NCBI RefSeq assembly: GCF_010729305.1
Contig: NZ_AP022574.1
Location: 744,001-808,000, forward strand
DNA: 64,000 bases
Direction: 5' to 3'
From: Mycolicibacterium psychrotolerans
Lineage (GTDB): Bacteria > Actinomycetota > Actinomycetes > Mycobacteriales > Mycobacteriaceae
Part shown: positions 26,845 through 36,254 of the stretch, one piece after another
Position numbering within the stretch: position 1 is the stretch's first letter
How the letters are laid out: every line of letters begins with the position of its first letter
Notes under the pieces: generated by a model
What the model was told of the DNA's origin: nothing
The model's database searches: none
Seen by the model: only the letters and a program-made list of their open reading frames with translations
Translations under genes and position numbers: made by a program

Positions 26845-28985
26845 CGACCGCGCCCACTCTCTCTGTGCGGGGACGCATCGTTGCGCGCATGCATCAGCGC
26901 GATCCCGACAACGACGCCCTGCGCCGCGCGGTGCGCGCGGCCACGGTGGTCCCGATCGCCGCGGCGGTGAGTTTCGCGATCGCAGGCGGTAACTCGCAGA
27001 CACCGCTGTTCACGCTGTTCGGTTCGGTGGCGTTGCTGGTGTTCTCCGACTTCCCCGGGAACCGGCAGAACCGGGCCGTCGCCTACGCCGGGCTGGGCCT
27101 GAACGGAATGGTGCTCATCTCGCTCGGCACGCTGATCGCGCCGTATCCGTGGCCCGCCGTAGTACTGATGTTCGTGCTCGGGGTGGCCGTGACGTTCTCG
27201 GGGGTTCTCAGCGAGACGGTCGCCGCGGGGCAGCGGGCGACCCTGCTGACCTTCGTGCTGCCTGCGTGCACTCCGCCGGGCCCGATCGGCGAGCGGCTGC
27301 TGGGCTGGACGATCGCGCTGGCCGTCTGCGTGCCTGCCGCGCTGTTCGTGCTGCCGCCGCGGCACCACGGTCAGTTGCGCCGCCGGGCCGCCCGCGCCTG
27401 CCGTGCCCTGGCCGACCGGCTCGACGGGGCGGCGACCGCCGACGACGTCCACCGCGCGATGGACACGCTGCGAGAGACGTTCCTGGGGGCGGACTTCCGG
27501 CCGGTCGGACTGACCGCGGGCAGCCGGGCGCTGGTGCGCGTGGTCGATGATCTCGAGTGGGTCGCCGACCGCACGGGGCAGGGCACCGGGGTCACGCTGC
27601 GCGACCGGGATGCGGTGGTAGCTGTGCTGCGATGCGCGGCAGCCGTGCTGCGCATCTCGCGGCCTGCCGACAGGGAACTGGCCCGCGCCGACCTGGAGGC
27701 CGCCCTGGTCGTGCTGCGCGACATCGCCCGGGGACGCTGGCGGGAGGATCTCGACGAGATCCTCAGCGCCCCGAACGACGAGCGCGCCGTCGCGTTGGGC
27801 CGTGAGTTGTTGCGGCGGCGCACCATTGCCGCCACGATCAGCGCGACCGGCCGCATCATCGCGGCCGCGGCAGCAGCCGACGCTCGGCCGGTGTGGGCCC
27901 GCGCGCTCGGCAGGCGGCTGCCGCCGACCGGTGCGTCGGATCGTCTGCTCCCGGAAACCGTTGCCGCAGCCCAGATCACGTCGGGCTTCGTGGCCAACCG
28001 CTCGGTCGCGGTGCGCAACAGCCTGCGCACGGGGCTGGGGCTGGCGGTCGCGGTGGCGATCACGCACCTGTTTCCCGTCGAGCACGGGTTCTGGGTGGTG
28101 CTGGGCGCGTTGTCGGTGCTGCGCAGCAGCGCGCTGAGCACCGGCACCCGGGTGTGGCGCGCGGTGATCGGGACCGGGATCGGCTTCCTGCTGGGGGCGC
28201 TGCTGATCGGTCTGGTCGGGGTGGAGCCGACGGTGCTGTGGCTGCTGATGCCGCTGGCCGTCTTCGGATCGGCCTACGTCCCGGAGATCGCGTCGTTCAC
28301 CGCGGCCCAGGCCGCCTTCACGATGATGGTGCTGATCTTCTTCAACCTGATCGTGCCGACCGGCTGGCAGGTGGGGTTGATCCGCGTCGAGGACGTCGTC
28401 GTCGGTGCGCTGGTCGGGGTGGTGGTCTCGGTGCTGCTGTGGCCGCGCGGGGCGACGGCGTCGGTCACGCGCGCGATCGACTCGGCGCGTGCGATCTTCG
28501 CCCGGTACCTGTGGGCATCGGTGCTGCGCATCACGCGCGGCGCGTACGAGGAGCGCACCGACGAGGTGGCGACGCTGAGCCAGAACGCGCTCGCCGCGTC
28601 GCGGGTCATCGACGACGCTGTGCGACAGTATCTTTCGGAGAGCGGTGCCGAGACGGACTTCCGCGCTCCGGTGGTCCGCTCGTTCAACCGGGCGATCCGG
28701 TTGCGCGCGGCCGCCGATCTGATCGCCGACATCCCGACCCCACCGCCGCTGTCGGCCTATCCGGACGTCCGCGAAGTCATCGAAGCCCACGCCGGGGCGA
28801 TCTGCGAGCGCGTGGCGGGCCGGCCCGACCCCGAGCATCCGTGGGCGCCGATCAGTGACGACTTCGTGCGGGCGCTGCGCGCGCAGATGCGCGACGACGA
28901 CCTCGGCGTCTCGGCGGCGCTGCCCCTGCTCACCGTTGCGGCGCTGATCGGTGAGCTGGAGTTGATCTATCCGCTCTCAACGTGA
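26841..28985 (+). CDS. FUSC family membrane protein (fusaric acid resistance-like)
   Basis: The 714-residue protein has two sets of about five to six membrane helices (roughly residues 25-175 and 405-535) around a cytoplasmic helical region, with a further soluble tail. This is the arrangement of FUSC/YccS-type proteins linked to efflux of aromatic acids. The second set has the FUSC_2 pattern RNSLRTGLGLAVAVAITHLF, then GFWVVLGALSVLRSSAL. The start is uncertain. TTG 26841 overlaps the upstream stop (TTGA), and GTG 26865 and ATG 26889 are alternatives. It lies in an operon with tetR. Confidence 0.87.
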   Translation: MTTAPTLSVRGRIVARMHQRDPDNDALRRAVRAATVVPIAAAVSFAIAGGNSQTPLFTLFGSVALLVFSDFPGNRQNRAVAYAGLGLNGMVLISLGTLIAPYPWPAVVLMFVLGVAVTFSGVLSETVAAGQRATLLTFVLPACTPPGPIGERLLGWTIALAVCVPAALFVLPPRHHGQLRRRAARACRALADRLDGAATADDVHRAMDTLRETFLGADFRPVGLTAGSRALVRVVDDLEWVADRTGQGTGVTLRDRDAVVAVLRCAAAVLRISRPADRELARADLEAALVVLRDIARGRWREDLDEILSAPNDERAVALGRELLRRRTIAATISATGRIIAAAAAADARPVWARALGRRLPPTGASDRLLPETVAAAQITSGFVANRSVAVRNSLRTGLGLAVAVAITHLFPVEHGFWVVLGALSVLRSSALSTGTRVWRAVIGTGIGFLLGALLIGLVGVEPTVLWLLMPLAVFGSAYVPEIASFTAAQAAFTMMVLIFFNLIVPTGWQVGLIRVEDVVVGALVGVVVSVLLWPRGATASVTRAIDSARAIFARYLWASVLRITRGAYEERTDEVATLSQNALAASRVIDDAVRQYLSESGAETDFRAPVVRSFNRAIRLRAAADLIADIPTPPPLSAYPDVREVIEAHAGAICERVAGRPDPEHPWAPISDDFVRALRAQMRDDDLGVSAALPLLTVAALIGELELIYPLST

Positions 28986-29951
28986 CGGGCGGTGCGGCAT
29001 CAGCGCGTTCGGCGGGATGGTGCCGAACCTGCCTGCGTTGAAATCCTCGACGGCGGCGATGAGCTCGGACTTGGAGTTCATCACGAACGGGCCGTACTGG
29101 AACACCGGCTCGCGAATCGGTTTGCCGCCCAACAGCAGGACCTCGAGGGCCGGCCGGTGCGACTCCTGGGTACGGGTGGCCGCGACCGTGATGCGGTCGC
29201 CGGGGCCGAGCACGGCGAGCCGGCCCTGCTCGATGGGATGGTCCACGGGACCGACCGAACCGCGTCCGGACAACACGTAGACGAGCGCGTTGAAGTCGCG
29301 GTTCCACGGCAGGTTGAGCCGGGCGCCGGGTTCGATGGTCGCGTGGGCCAAGGTGATCGGCGTATGCGTCGAGCCGGGACCCGATGCGCCGTCGATGTCG
29401 CCGGCGATCACCCGCACCAGCGCGCCGCCGTCGTCGGAGGAGAGCAGGCCGACCTGCGGGCCCTCGATCGACTGGTAGCGGGGCGCGGCGAACTTGTCCT
29501 TGCGCGGCAGGTTCACCCACAGCTGGATGCCGTGGAACACGCCGCCGCTCTCGACCAGTTCCGCGGGCGGTGTCTCGATGTGCAGAATGCCGGATCCCGC
29601 GGTCATCCACTGGGTGGCGCCGTCGGTGATCAGCCCGCCGCCACCGTGGGAGTCCTGGTGCGCGAAGCGGCCGTCGATCATGTAGGTGACGGTCTCGAAG
29701 CCGCGGTGCGGGTGCCAGTCGGTGCCGCGCGGTTCGCCGGGTTGGTACTCCACCTCGCCCATCTGGTCCATGTGGACGAACGGGTCGAGGTCCCGCGCGC
29801 TGACACCGGCGAACGCGCGCACGACGGGGAAGCCCTCGCCTTCGTATCCGCGCGGTCCGGTCGTCACCGAGCGCACGGGGCGGTCGGTGTCGGCGGGGGC
29901 CGGGGCGGCGATGCGGGGCAGGGTCAGGGTGTCGGCGGTGATCGCGGGCAT
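28977..29951 (-). CDS. Pirin family protein
   Basis: The 324-residue bicupin contains the N-terminal metal site DWHPHRGFETVTYMIDGRFAH (split at 20), with HPHRGFE and the downstream ITAGSGILHIETP-like segment (MTAGSGILHIETPP). The C-terminal cupin contains the ALVYVLSGRGSVG block. Pirins bind iron and some act as quercetinases or redox sensors. The exact role here is unknown. It overlaps the FUSC gene tail by 9 bp. Start ATG 29949-29951 fits the family. Confidence 0.9.
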   Translation of the reverse strand: MPAITADTLTLPRIAAPAPADTDRPVRSVTTGPRGYEGEGFPVVRAFAGVSARDLDPFVHMDQMGEVEYQPGEPRGTDWHPHRGFETVTYMIDGRFAHQDSHGGGGLITDGATQWMTAGSGILHIETPPAELVESGGVFHGIQLWVNLPRKDKFAAPRYQSIEGPQVGLLSSDDGGALVRVIAGDIDGASGPGSTHTPITLAHATIEPGARLNLPWNRDFNALVYVLSGRGSVGPVDHPIEQGRLAVLGPGDRITVAATRTQESHRPALEVLLLGGKPIREPVFQYGPFVMNSKSELIAAVEDFNAGRFGTIPPNALMPHRPSR

Positions 29952-30075
29952 ACCCCATCTAACCGGACCGTGGTCCGATTCATTCCGTTCGCTGGTGTGC
30001 GTACAGATCGTCGAATCGGCCCGATCCGCGCGCTGGACGCACACTAGGCCCACGTTCAGCGGGTACTCCCCCGCC

Positions 30076-30303
30076 ATGGCCAACAGCATCTGGGAAGTCG
30101 TCGCCGCGACGCTCTATGACCGCGGCAATCCCGACGGCGGTGCGGAAGAGTCGTCGCTCGTCACCGGACCCGAAGACGAGGCCCGGCGCGTCTACGCGGA
30201 CACGACCGCGGTCGCGGCGGAACGCGGATACGAGTCCGTGACGCTGCGGCGCGACGGCGTGGATGTGGAGTCCTGGCCGCAGGCCACCGGCTGGACGTCC
30301 TAG
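30076..30303 (+). CDS. Conserved small hypothetical protein (75 aa)
   Basis: This short acidic protein begins ANSIWEVVAATLYDRGNPDG and ends SWPQATGWTS. The sequence has an alternating beta-type pattern (ARRVYADTTAVAAERGYESVTLRRDG). It has no Cys, signal or membrane segment. It lies between the divergent pirin promoter and the convergent ptsI end. A partial hairpin (CGCTGGACG at 30031 with CGTTCAGCG at 30053) sits upstream. I do not recognise a named family. Confidence 0.65.
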   Translation: MANSIWEVVAATLYDRGNPDGGAEESSLVTGPEDEARRVYADTTAVAAERGYESVTLRRDGVDVESWPQATGWTS

Positions 30304-30322
30304 CGGGCCGTCCGCCAGGCGA

Positions 30323-32032
30323 TCAGCCCAGGACGCCCAGGGCCGCGGCCCGCGCCTCGGCGGCGCTCGCGGTGCCCAGCACCGCGTCGGCGGCCTCACG
30401 GCACTGCTGCAGCGTGACCTGCGCCAGCTTCGCCCCGACACCCTGGACCGCGGCCGCCGCGGCGGACAACGAGGTGACGCCCAGCCCGGTGAGCACGCAC
30501 GCCAGGAGCGGATCGGCCGCGGCCTCACCGCAGACACCCACCGGCTTGCCGACGGCCGTGCCGGCGCGCACGGTCATCGCGACGAGCGCGAGCACCGCGG
30601 GCTGCCACGGATCGGTCAGAGTGGCCAATTCGGCCGACATCCGGTCGGCGGCCATCGTGTACTGCGCGAGGTCGTTCGTACCGATCGACAGGAAGTCGAC
30701 GTGCTCGAGGATCCGGTCGGCCAGCAGCGCCGCCGCGGGCACCTCGATCATCACGCCGGGCGTCAAGCCGCGCGACCGCGCTTGTGCGGCAAAGGACTCC
30801 GCCTCCTGGGCGGTGGCGATCATCGGCGCCATCACCCATGGCTGCTCACCGGATTTCTCCGCCGCCGCCGCGATCGCGTCGAGTTGATGGTGTAGCAGGC
30901 CGGGGTTGTTCTCGGCGATCCGGATGCCGCGAACGCCGAGTGCCGGGTTGGCCTCGTCGGGATGGCCCGCGAACTTCAGCGGCTTGTCCGAGCCGGCGTC
31001 GAGCGTGCGGATCACGACCTTGCGGCCGGCGAACGCGTCGAGCACCTCGCCGTAGATCTGCGCCTGCTCCTCGACGGTCGGCTCGGCGTCGGTGTTCAGG
31101 AAGCACAGTTCGGTCCGGAAAAGGCCCACACCTTCGGCCGGAGTCTCCCGCGCGGCGCGGGCCGCGGCCCCGTCCTGCACGTTGGCGAGCACGGCGACCT
31201 GGTGACCGTCCGCGGTCGCGCCCGGCCCGGACCAGTCGGCCGCCGCTGCCGCGACGCGGGCGGCCTCCGCGACGGCGTCCTGTGCCGCGGACTCCTGGGG
31301 CGTGACCGTGACCGTGCCGAGGGTGCCGTCGACGAGCACCGTGGTGCCGGCGGGTACGTCGTCCAATCCGTGGACGGCGACGACGCACGGGATGCCCAGC
31401 TGCCGCGCGATGATCGCGGTGTGGCTGGTCGGGCCGCCCAGCGTGGTGGCCAGCGCGACGATCAGCGCCGGGTCCAGGCCGGCGGTGTCGGCGGGGGCGA
31501 GGTCCTCGGCGCAGAGCACCGACGGGGAGTCGGGCAGCGGTACGCCGGGCTCGGGCAGGCCGTTGAGTTCGGCGATCACCCGGTCGCGGATGTCGCGCAG
31601 GTCGGTCACGCGCTCGGCCATCAGGCCGCCGAGCTTGGTGAACATCTCGACGAACTGGTCGATCGCGGCGCTGACCGCGCGGACCGCGGGCGTGCCGTCG
31701 GTGATCCTCTTCTCTGCGGCGCCGAGCCAGCCGCGATCCTGCGCGAGGGTGGCCGTCGCGGCCAGCACCTCGGACGCGGCGCCGGTCGCGTGGGCCGCGC
31801 GGTCCCGCAGGCGGCCGGCCACGGTCGCCGCCGCTGCGGTGAAGCGCTCACCCTCGGCCGGCCGGTCGTCCTCGGCGACCTCGGGGAGGGTGCTGACGTC
31901 GACCTCGGGGAGCCGGCCGGGACGGATCACCGGCGCGTAGGCCACCCCGGCCACGACGGGAACCCCCTGAAGCACAGTGCCGGAGGGCGGGGAGGAAGAA
32001 CCCTGTGAGCTGAGCGAAGACGTCGCGGTCAT
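30323..32032 (-). CDS. ptsI: Phosphoenolpyruvate-protein phosphotransferase (PTS enzyme I)
   Basis: The 569-residue cytosolic enzyme moves phosphate from phosphoenolpyruvate to HPr. The phosphorylated His204 lies in GGPTSHTAIIARQLGIP. The C-terminal PEP barrel has EGVGLFRTELCFLN, LDAGSDKPLKF, GVRGIRIAENNPGL, SIGTNDLAQYTMAADR and the catalytic Cys in GVCGEAAADPLL. The N-terminal LQGVPVVAGVAYAP is typical. Start ATG is 32030-32032. It is divergent from deoR-fruK-fruA-ptsH, so both halves of the locus can be controlled from one intergenic region. Confidence 0.96.
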   Translation of the reverse strand: MTATSSLSSQGSSSPPSGTVLQGVPVVAGVAYAPVIRPGRLPEVDVSTLPEVAEDDRPAEGERFTAAAATVAGRLRDRAAHATGAASEVLAATATLAQDRGWLGAAEKRITDGTPAVRAVSAAIDQFVEMFTKLGGLMAERVTDLRDIRDRVIAELNGLPEPGVPLPDSPSVLCAEDLAPADTAGLDPALIVALATTLGGPTSHTAIIARQLGIPCVVAVHGLDDVPAGTTVLVDGTLGTVTVTPQESAAQDAVAEAARVAAAAADWSGPGATADGHQVAVLANVQDGAAARAARETPAEGVGLFRTELCFLNTDAEPTVEEQAQIYGEVLDAFAGRKVVIRTLDAGSDKPLKFAGHPDEANPALGVRGIRIAENNPGLLHHQLDAIAAAAEKSGEQPWVMAPMIATAQEAESFAAQARSRGLTPGVMIEVPAAALLADRILEHVDFLSIGTNDLAQYTMAADRMSAELATLTDPWQPAVLALVAMTVRAGTAVGKPVGVCGEAAADPLLACVLTGLGVTSLSAAAAAVQGVGAKLAQVTLQQCREAADAVLGTASAAEARAAALGVLG

Positions 32033-32134
32033 GTGAACCAGATTACAAGAAACCGTTGACAAGTCAACACGTTCAGGAGTAAAACCAAACATATCAACAA
32101 CAAACCGGACGTATCCCCACACAAACGGAGCTCC
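32033..32134. promoter_or_regulatory. Divergent promoter/operator region of the fructose PTS locus
   Basis: This 102-bp segment is markedly AT-rich for the window. It contains the inverted repeat GTTGAC-AA-GTCAAC (32055-32068) and A/C-rich repeats around CCAAACATATCAACAACAAACC (about 32083-32104). DeoR-type repressors that respond to fructose or sugar phosphates usually bind such repeated sites between divergent PTS genes. Operator boundaries are inference. Confidence 0.5.
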
Positions 32135-32914
32135 ATGTACCCCGAAGAGCGGCAGCAAGCCATCGCCTCCCTGGTGATGGCCAAGGGCCGCGCGTCGGTG
32201 ACCGAGCTGGCTCAGGCCTATGACGTCACCACCGAGACGGTGCGGCGCGACCTGGCGGTGCTGGACAAGGCGGGCATCGTGCGCCGCGTGCACGGCGGCG
32301 CGGTCCCGGTGCGCGCGCTGCACCTCGTCGAGCCCGGCGTCGGCGAGCGCGATGTCACCCGGTCCGAACACAAGGACGCCATCGCCGCCGCGGCGGCCGA
32401 GTTCTTCCCCCTCAGCGGCGCGAGCGTGCTGCTCGACGCCGGCACCACCACGATGCGCATCGCGGCGCACCTGCCGACCGACCGCGAACTCGTCGTCGTC
32501 ACGAACTCGGTGCCCATCGCGGCGCGGCTGGCCACCATGCCCACGGTGTCGCTGCAGCTGCTCGGCGGACGGGTGCGCGGGGTCACCCAGGCCGCCGTCG
32601 GCGAACAGACGCTGCGGGTGCTGGACACCATCCGCGTCGACATCGCGTTCATCGGCACCAACGCGATCAGCATCCGGCACGGCCTGTCCACGCCCGACAG
32701 CGAGGAGGCGGCGGTCAAGCGGGCCATGGTGCGGGCGGCCAACTACGTCGTCGTCGCCGCGGACTCGTCCAAGGTCGGCCGGGAGGACTTCGTCAGCTTC
32801 GCGCCGATCACCAGTGTCGACACCCTCATCACCGACCCCGAGATCAGCGCCGCCGACCGCGTCGAACTGACCGATCAGGGCCTCGAAATCATCTGCGCAG
32901 GAGATCACCAGTGA
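32135..32914 (+). CDS. DeoR family transcriptional regulator of fructose PTS
   Basis: The 259-residue regulator has an N-terminal DeoR HTH (YPEERQQAIASLVMAKGRAS, then VTTETVRRDLAVLDKAGIVRRVHGG). The C-terminal sugar-phosphate sensing domain has VLLDAGTTTMRIAAHL, IAFIGTNAISIRHGLSTPD and VVVAADSSKVGREDF. Fructose-1-phosphate is the probable effector, given fruK and fruA downstream. Its stop overlaps the fruK GTG start by 4 bp (GTGA), so it is part of the operon it most likely represses. Confidence 0.93.
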   Translation: MYPEERQQAIASLVMAKGRASVTELAQAYDVTTETVRRDLAVLDKAGIVRRVHGGAVPVRALHLVEPGVGERDVTRSEHKDAIAAAAAEFFPLSGASVLLDAGTTTMRIAAHLPTDRELVVVTNSVPIAARLATMPTVSLQLLGGRVRGVTQAAVGEQTLRVLDTIRVDIAFIGTNAISIRHGLSTPDSEEAAVKRAMVRAANYVVVAADSSKVGREDFVSFAPITSVDTLITDPEISAADRVELTDQGLEIICAGDHQ

Positions 32915-33888
32915 TCGTCACCGTCACGCCCAACCCGAGCATCGACCGCACGGTCACGCTGCCGTCCACGCTCACGCGCGGCGCCGTCCACCGCGTCACG
33001 TCGGTCACCAGCCAGGCCGGCGGAAAGGGCGTCAACGTCGCCCGCGCGCTCACCCTCGCCGGCATCGACGCGCTGGCCGTCCTGCCTGCCGCCGGCAACG
33101 ACCCGTTGATCCCCGCGCTCGAGACCGCGGCGGTGTCGTTCCAGATCGTTCCCACCGCCGAGTCGGCCCGCACCAACCTGACCATCACCGAGCCCGACGG
33201 CACCACCACCAAGATCAACGAGCCGGGCGCGACGCTCGACGACGCGACCGTCGCCGCACTGACCGACGCGGTCCTCGCCGCCGCCGACGGCGCCGATTGG
33301 GTGGTGATGTCCGGATCGCTGCCGCCCGGGATGCCGGCCTCCTGGTACGGCGACGTGGTCGCGTTGCTCGCCTCCCGCCCCTGCCGCGTCGCCGTCGACA
33401 CCTCCGACGCGCCGCTGGACGCCCTGGTCGGCTCGCTGGACCGCGGCGCCCCGGATCTGATCAAACCGAACGCCGAGGAACTCGCCAGTGTGCTGGGGCT
33501 CTCCCCTGAACTGCTGGAAAGCGCTGTGGCGCAGGGTGATCCGGAGCCGGTGGTGACAGCGGCCCGCCAGCTCATCGACCGCGGCATCGGCGCGGTGCTG
33601 GCCACCCTCGGCGCGGAGGGCGCGGTGCTGGTCGACGCCAACGGCGCCTGGATGGCGACCCCGCCCCCGATCGTGCCGCGCAGCACCGTCGGCGCGGGTG
33701 ACTCGTCGCTGGCCGGCTACGTCCGCGCCGAAGTCGGCGGCGCCGTTCCACCGCAGCGGCTGCAGATGGCCGTCGCCTACGGCAGCGCCGCCGCGGCGCT
33801 GCCCGGCACCACGCTGCCCACCCCCGCCCAGATCGACCTCGCCGCCGTGCAGGTCTCGCCCATCTCACCGATTCCCGCCACCCAGTAA
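32911..33888 (+). CDS. fruK: 1-phosphofructokinase (PfkB family)
   Basis: The 325-residue kinase phosphorylates fructose-1-phosphate to fructose-1,6-bisphosphate. It starts IVTVTPNPSIDRTVTLPS and contains the PfkB signature 1 region SQAGGKGVNVARALTLAG. Signature 2, near the C-terminus, holds the catalytic base in STVGAGDSSLAGYV. The start GTG 32911 is inside the deoR stop overlap. With FruA and HPr it completes fructose uptake into glycolysis. Confidence 0.95.
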   Translation: MIVTVTPNPSIDRTVTLPSTLTRGAVHRVTSVTSQAGGKGVNVARALTLAGIDALAVLPAAGNDPLIPALETAAVSFQIVPTAESARTNLTITEPDGTTTKINEPGATLDDATVAALTDAVLAAADGADWVVMSGSLPPGMPASWYGDVVALLASRPCRVAVDTSDAPLDALVGSLDRGAPDLIKPNAEELASVLGLSPELLESAVAQGDPEPVVTAARQLIDRGIGAVLATLGAEGAVLVDANGAWMATPPPIVPRSTVGAGDSSLAGYVRAEVGGAVPPQRLQMAVAYGSAAAALPGTTLPTPAQIDLAAVQVSPISPIPATQ

Positions 33889-33912
33889 CACGCCGACGAC
33901 GAAAGTAGTGCC

Positions 33913-35946
33913 ATGACAAGCTCCACCACCTCTCCGCCGATCATCACCACCGACCTGGTTCTGCTCGACACCGCCGTCGACGGTGACAAGCAGGCGGTCA
34001 TCGCACGCATGGTGGGCAGTCTCGCCGCGGCGGGACGCACCCACGACGCCGACGGGCTGATCGGCGCCGCGATGGCCCGCGAGCAGCAGTCGGCCACCGG
34101 CCTGCCGGGCGGCATCGCGATCCCGCACTGCCGCTCCCCCTATGTCGACACCCCGACGATCGGCTTCGCCCGGCTGAGCCCCGCGGTGGACTTCGGCGCC
34201 CCGGACGGTCCGGCCGACCTCGCGTTCCTGATCGCGGCACCCGACTCCGGCGGCCAGGAGCACATGAAGCTGTTGTCCAGCCTGGCAAGGGCGTTGGTGC
34301 GCAAGGACTTCGTCGAATCGCTGCGCAACGCGTCGTCGGCCGAGGAGGTCGTCGGACTGGTCGACGGCGTGGTCAACCCTGCCCCTGCTCCGGCCACCCC
34401 GGCCCCCGCCGCGGCGCCGGTGGAGAAGCCGACGGCCAAGACGCTGATCGCGATCACAGCGTGCCCCACCGGGATCGCGCACACCTACATGGCCGCCGAC
34501 GCCCTGGCCGCCGCGGCCAAGGAGGCCGGCGTGACCATGATCGTCGAGACGCAGGGCTCCTCGGGCAGCACCCCGGTGCCTGCCGAGACCATCGCCAAGG
34601 CCGACGCGGTCATCTTCGCCACCGACGTGGGCGTCAAGGACCGGGGCCGCTTCGCCGGCAAGCCCGTGATCGCCTCCGGGGTGAAGCGGGCTATCAACGA
34701 GCCGGCCAAGATGGTCGCCGAAGCCGTTGCCGCAGCCGATGATCCGAACGCGCCGCGGGTCGAGGGCTCCGCCGGCGGTGCCGCCGCGGCCGGTGCCGCG
34801 CCGGCCGGTGGCGTGGGCTGGGGCACGCGCACCCGGCAGATCCTGCTGACCGGCGTGAGCTACATGATCCCGTTCGTCGCCGCGGGCGGTCTGCTCATCG
34901 CCCTGGGCTTTCTGTTCGCCGGCTACGAGATCGCGAACACGCCCGACGGGGCGACGCAGTCGATGGGCAACATCATCGCGCTGAACAACTCGCTGACCAA
35001 CCTCCCCGATGGCGGGTTCACCCAGTATCTGGGCGCGATCCTGTTCTCCCTCGGCGGTCTGGCGTTCAGTTTCCTGGTGCCCGCGCTGGCCGGCTACATC
35101 TCGTTCGCGATCGCCGACAGGCCCGGTATCGCGCCCGGCTTCACCGCGGGAGCGCTCGCGGTGTTCGTCGGCGGCGGCTTCATCGGCGGCATCGTCGGCG
35201 GCGTCATCGCCGGGTTCGCGGCGCTGTGGATCAGCAATCTCAAGGTGCCCAAGTGGTTCCGGGGACTGATGCCGGTGGTGATCACGCCACTGGGCGCGTC
35301 ACTGTTCGTGGGTCTGATCATGTTCTTCCTGGTGGGCCGTCCGCTCGCGCTGATCAACACCGGTCTGACCAACTGGCTCAGCGGGATGTCCGGAACGTCG
35401 GCGATCCTGCTCGGTGTCATCCTCGGCCTGATGATGTGCTTCGACCTCGGTGGCCCGGTGAACAAGGCGGCCTATGCGTTCGCCACCGCAGGCCTGGCGG
35501 CGTCGACCACCGCGTCGTTCCAGATCATGGCCGCGGTGATGGCGGCCGGCATGGTGCCCCCGCTGGCGATGGCCCTGGCCACTGCGGTGCGACCCGGGCT
35601 CTTCAGCGAGCCTGAGCGTGAGAACGGCCGCGCCGCATGGCTTCTGGGCGCATCATTCATCTCCGAGGGTGCCATCCCGTTCGCCGCAGCGGACCCGCTG
35701 CGCGTCATCCCGTCGATGATGTTCGGCGGCGCCATCACCGGTGCGCTGTCGATGGCCTTCGGCGCGACCTCGCGAGCACCCCACGGCGGCATCTTCGTGC
35801 TGTTCGCCATCGACAACAAGCTGGGCTTCGTCATAGCGCTGGCCGCAGGCACGGTGGCGGCCGCGGTCGCGGTCGTCGCGGCCAAGCAGTTCATCCAACC
35901 GGGCGCCAAGAAGGCCGAGCGCGAGCTCGCGGCCGTCCCGGCCTGA
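33913..35946 (+). CDS. fruA: PTS fructose transporter subunit IIABC
   Basis: The 677-residue fusion has three PTS domains in order. EIIA (about 10-150) carries phospho-His72 in GGIAIPHCRSP. EIIB (about 175-275) carries phospho-Cys184 in ITACPTGIAHTYMAADAL. EIIC has about nine to ten membrane helices, starting near residue 305 (GVSYMIPFVAAGGLLIALGF) and including FISEGAIPFAAADPLRV. An Ala/Pro linker separates A and B. It imports fructose as fructose-1-phosphate. It lies 24 bp after fruK. Confidence 0.96.
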   Translation: MTSSTTSPPIITTDLVLLDTAVDGDKQAVIARMVGSLAAAGRTHDADGLIGAAMAREQQSATGLPGGIAIPHCRSPYVDTPTIGFARLSPAVDFGAPDGPADLAFLIAAPDSGGQEHMKLLSSLARALVRKDFVESLRNASSAEEVVGLVDGVVNPAPAPATPAPAAAPVEKPTAKTLIAITACPTGIAHTYMAADALAAAAKEAGVTMIVETQGSSGSTPVPAETIAKADAVIFATDVGVKDRGRFAGKPVIASGVKRAINEPAKMVAEAVAAADDPNAPRVEGSAGGAAAAGAAPAGGVGWGTRTRQILLTGVSYMIPFVAAGGLLIALGFLFAGYEIANTPDGATQSMGNIIALNNSLTNLPDGGFTQYLGAILFSLGGLAFSFLVPALAGYISFAIADRPGIAPGFTAGALAVFVGGGFIGGIVGGVIAGFAALWISNLKVPKWFRGLMPVVITPLGASLFVGLIMFFLVGRPLALINTGLTNWLSGMSGTSAILLGVILGLMMCFDLGGPVNKAAYAFATAGLAASTTASFQIMAAVMAAGMVPPLAMALATAVRPGLFSEPERENGRAAWLLGASFISEGAIPFAAADPLRVIPSMMFGGAITGALSMAFGATSRAPHGGIFVLFAIDNKLGFVIALAAGTVAAAVAVVAAKQFIQPGAKKAERELAAVPA

Positions 35947-35982
35947 GACCATCGATTCCAGACAACCGAAAGAGGAGAGTTC

Positions 35983-36240
35983 ATGCCCACCAAGACCGTC
36001 ATCGTCGGATCGTCGATCGGACTGCATGCCCGGCCCGCGGCGATCATCGCCGAAGCCGTCGTCAACGCCGGCGTGCCCGTCACCCTGTCGGTCGACGGCG
36101 GTGAGCCGGTGGACGCCGGGTCGGCGCTGATGATCATGACCCTCGGCGCGGGCAACGGCGCCCAGGTCACCGTCGCCTCCGACGACGAGGCCGCGCTGAA
36201 CACCATCGCCGATCTGGTGCAGCAGGACCTCGACGCCTGA
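35983..36240 (+). CDS. ptsH: Phosphocarrier protein HPr
   Basis: The 85-residue cytosolic carrier has active-site His15 in SIGLHARPAAIIAEA. The second conserved segment at the usual Ser46 position reads GSALMIMTLGAGNG, so the regulatory Ser of Firmicutes is not in the classic context. It passes phosphate from PtsI to FruA. A GAAAGAGGAG ribosome site precedes the ATG. It is the last gene of the operon, and a long hairpin follows 15 bp after the stop. Confidence 0.96.
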   Translation: MPTKTVIVGSSIGLHARPAAIIAEAVVNAGVPVTLSVDGGEPVDAGSALMIMTLGAGNGAQVTVASDDEAALNTIADLVQQDLDA

Positions 36241-36254
36241 CCTACTTTCCCCTT

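Noticed and set aside
26442..28838. 798-codon minus-strand frame opposite the FUSC gene
   Set aside because: His/Arg/Gln-rich antisense shadow with no domain signal. The plus strand encodes a clear membrane protein.
32033..32908. Extension of the ptsI frame upstream through the DeoR gene
   Set aside because: It is antisense to the DeoR gene. Enzyme I begins normally at ATG 32032.
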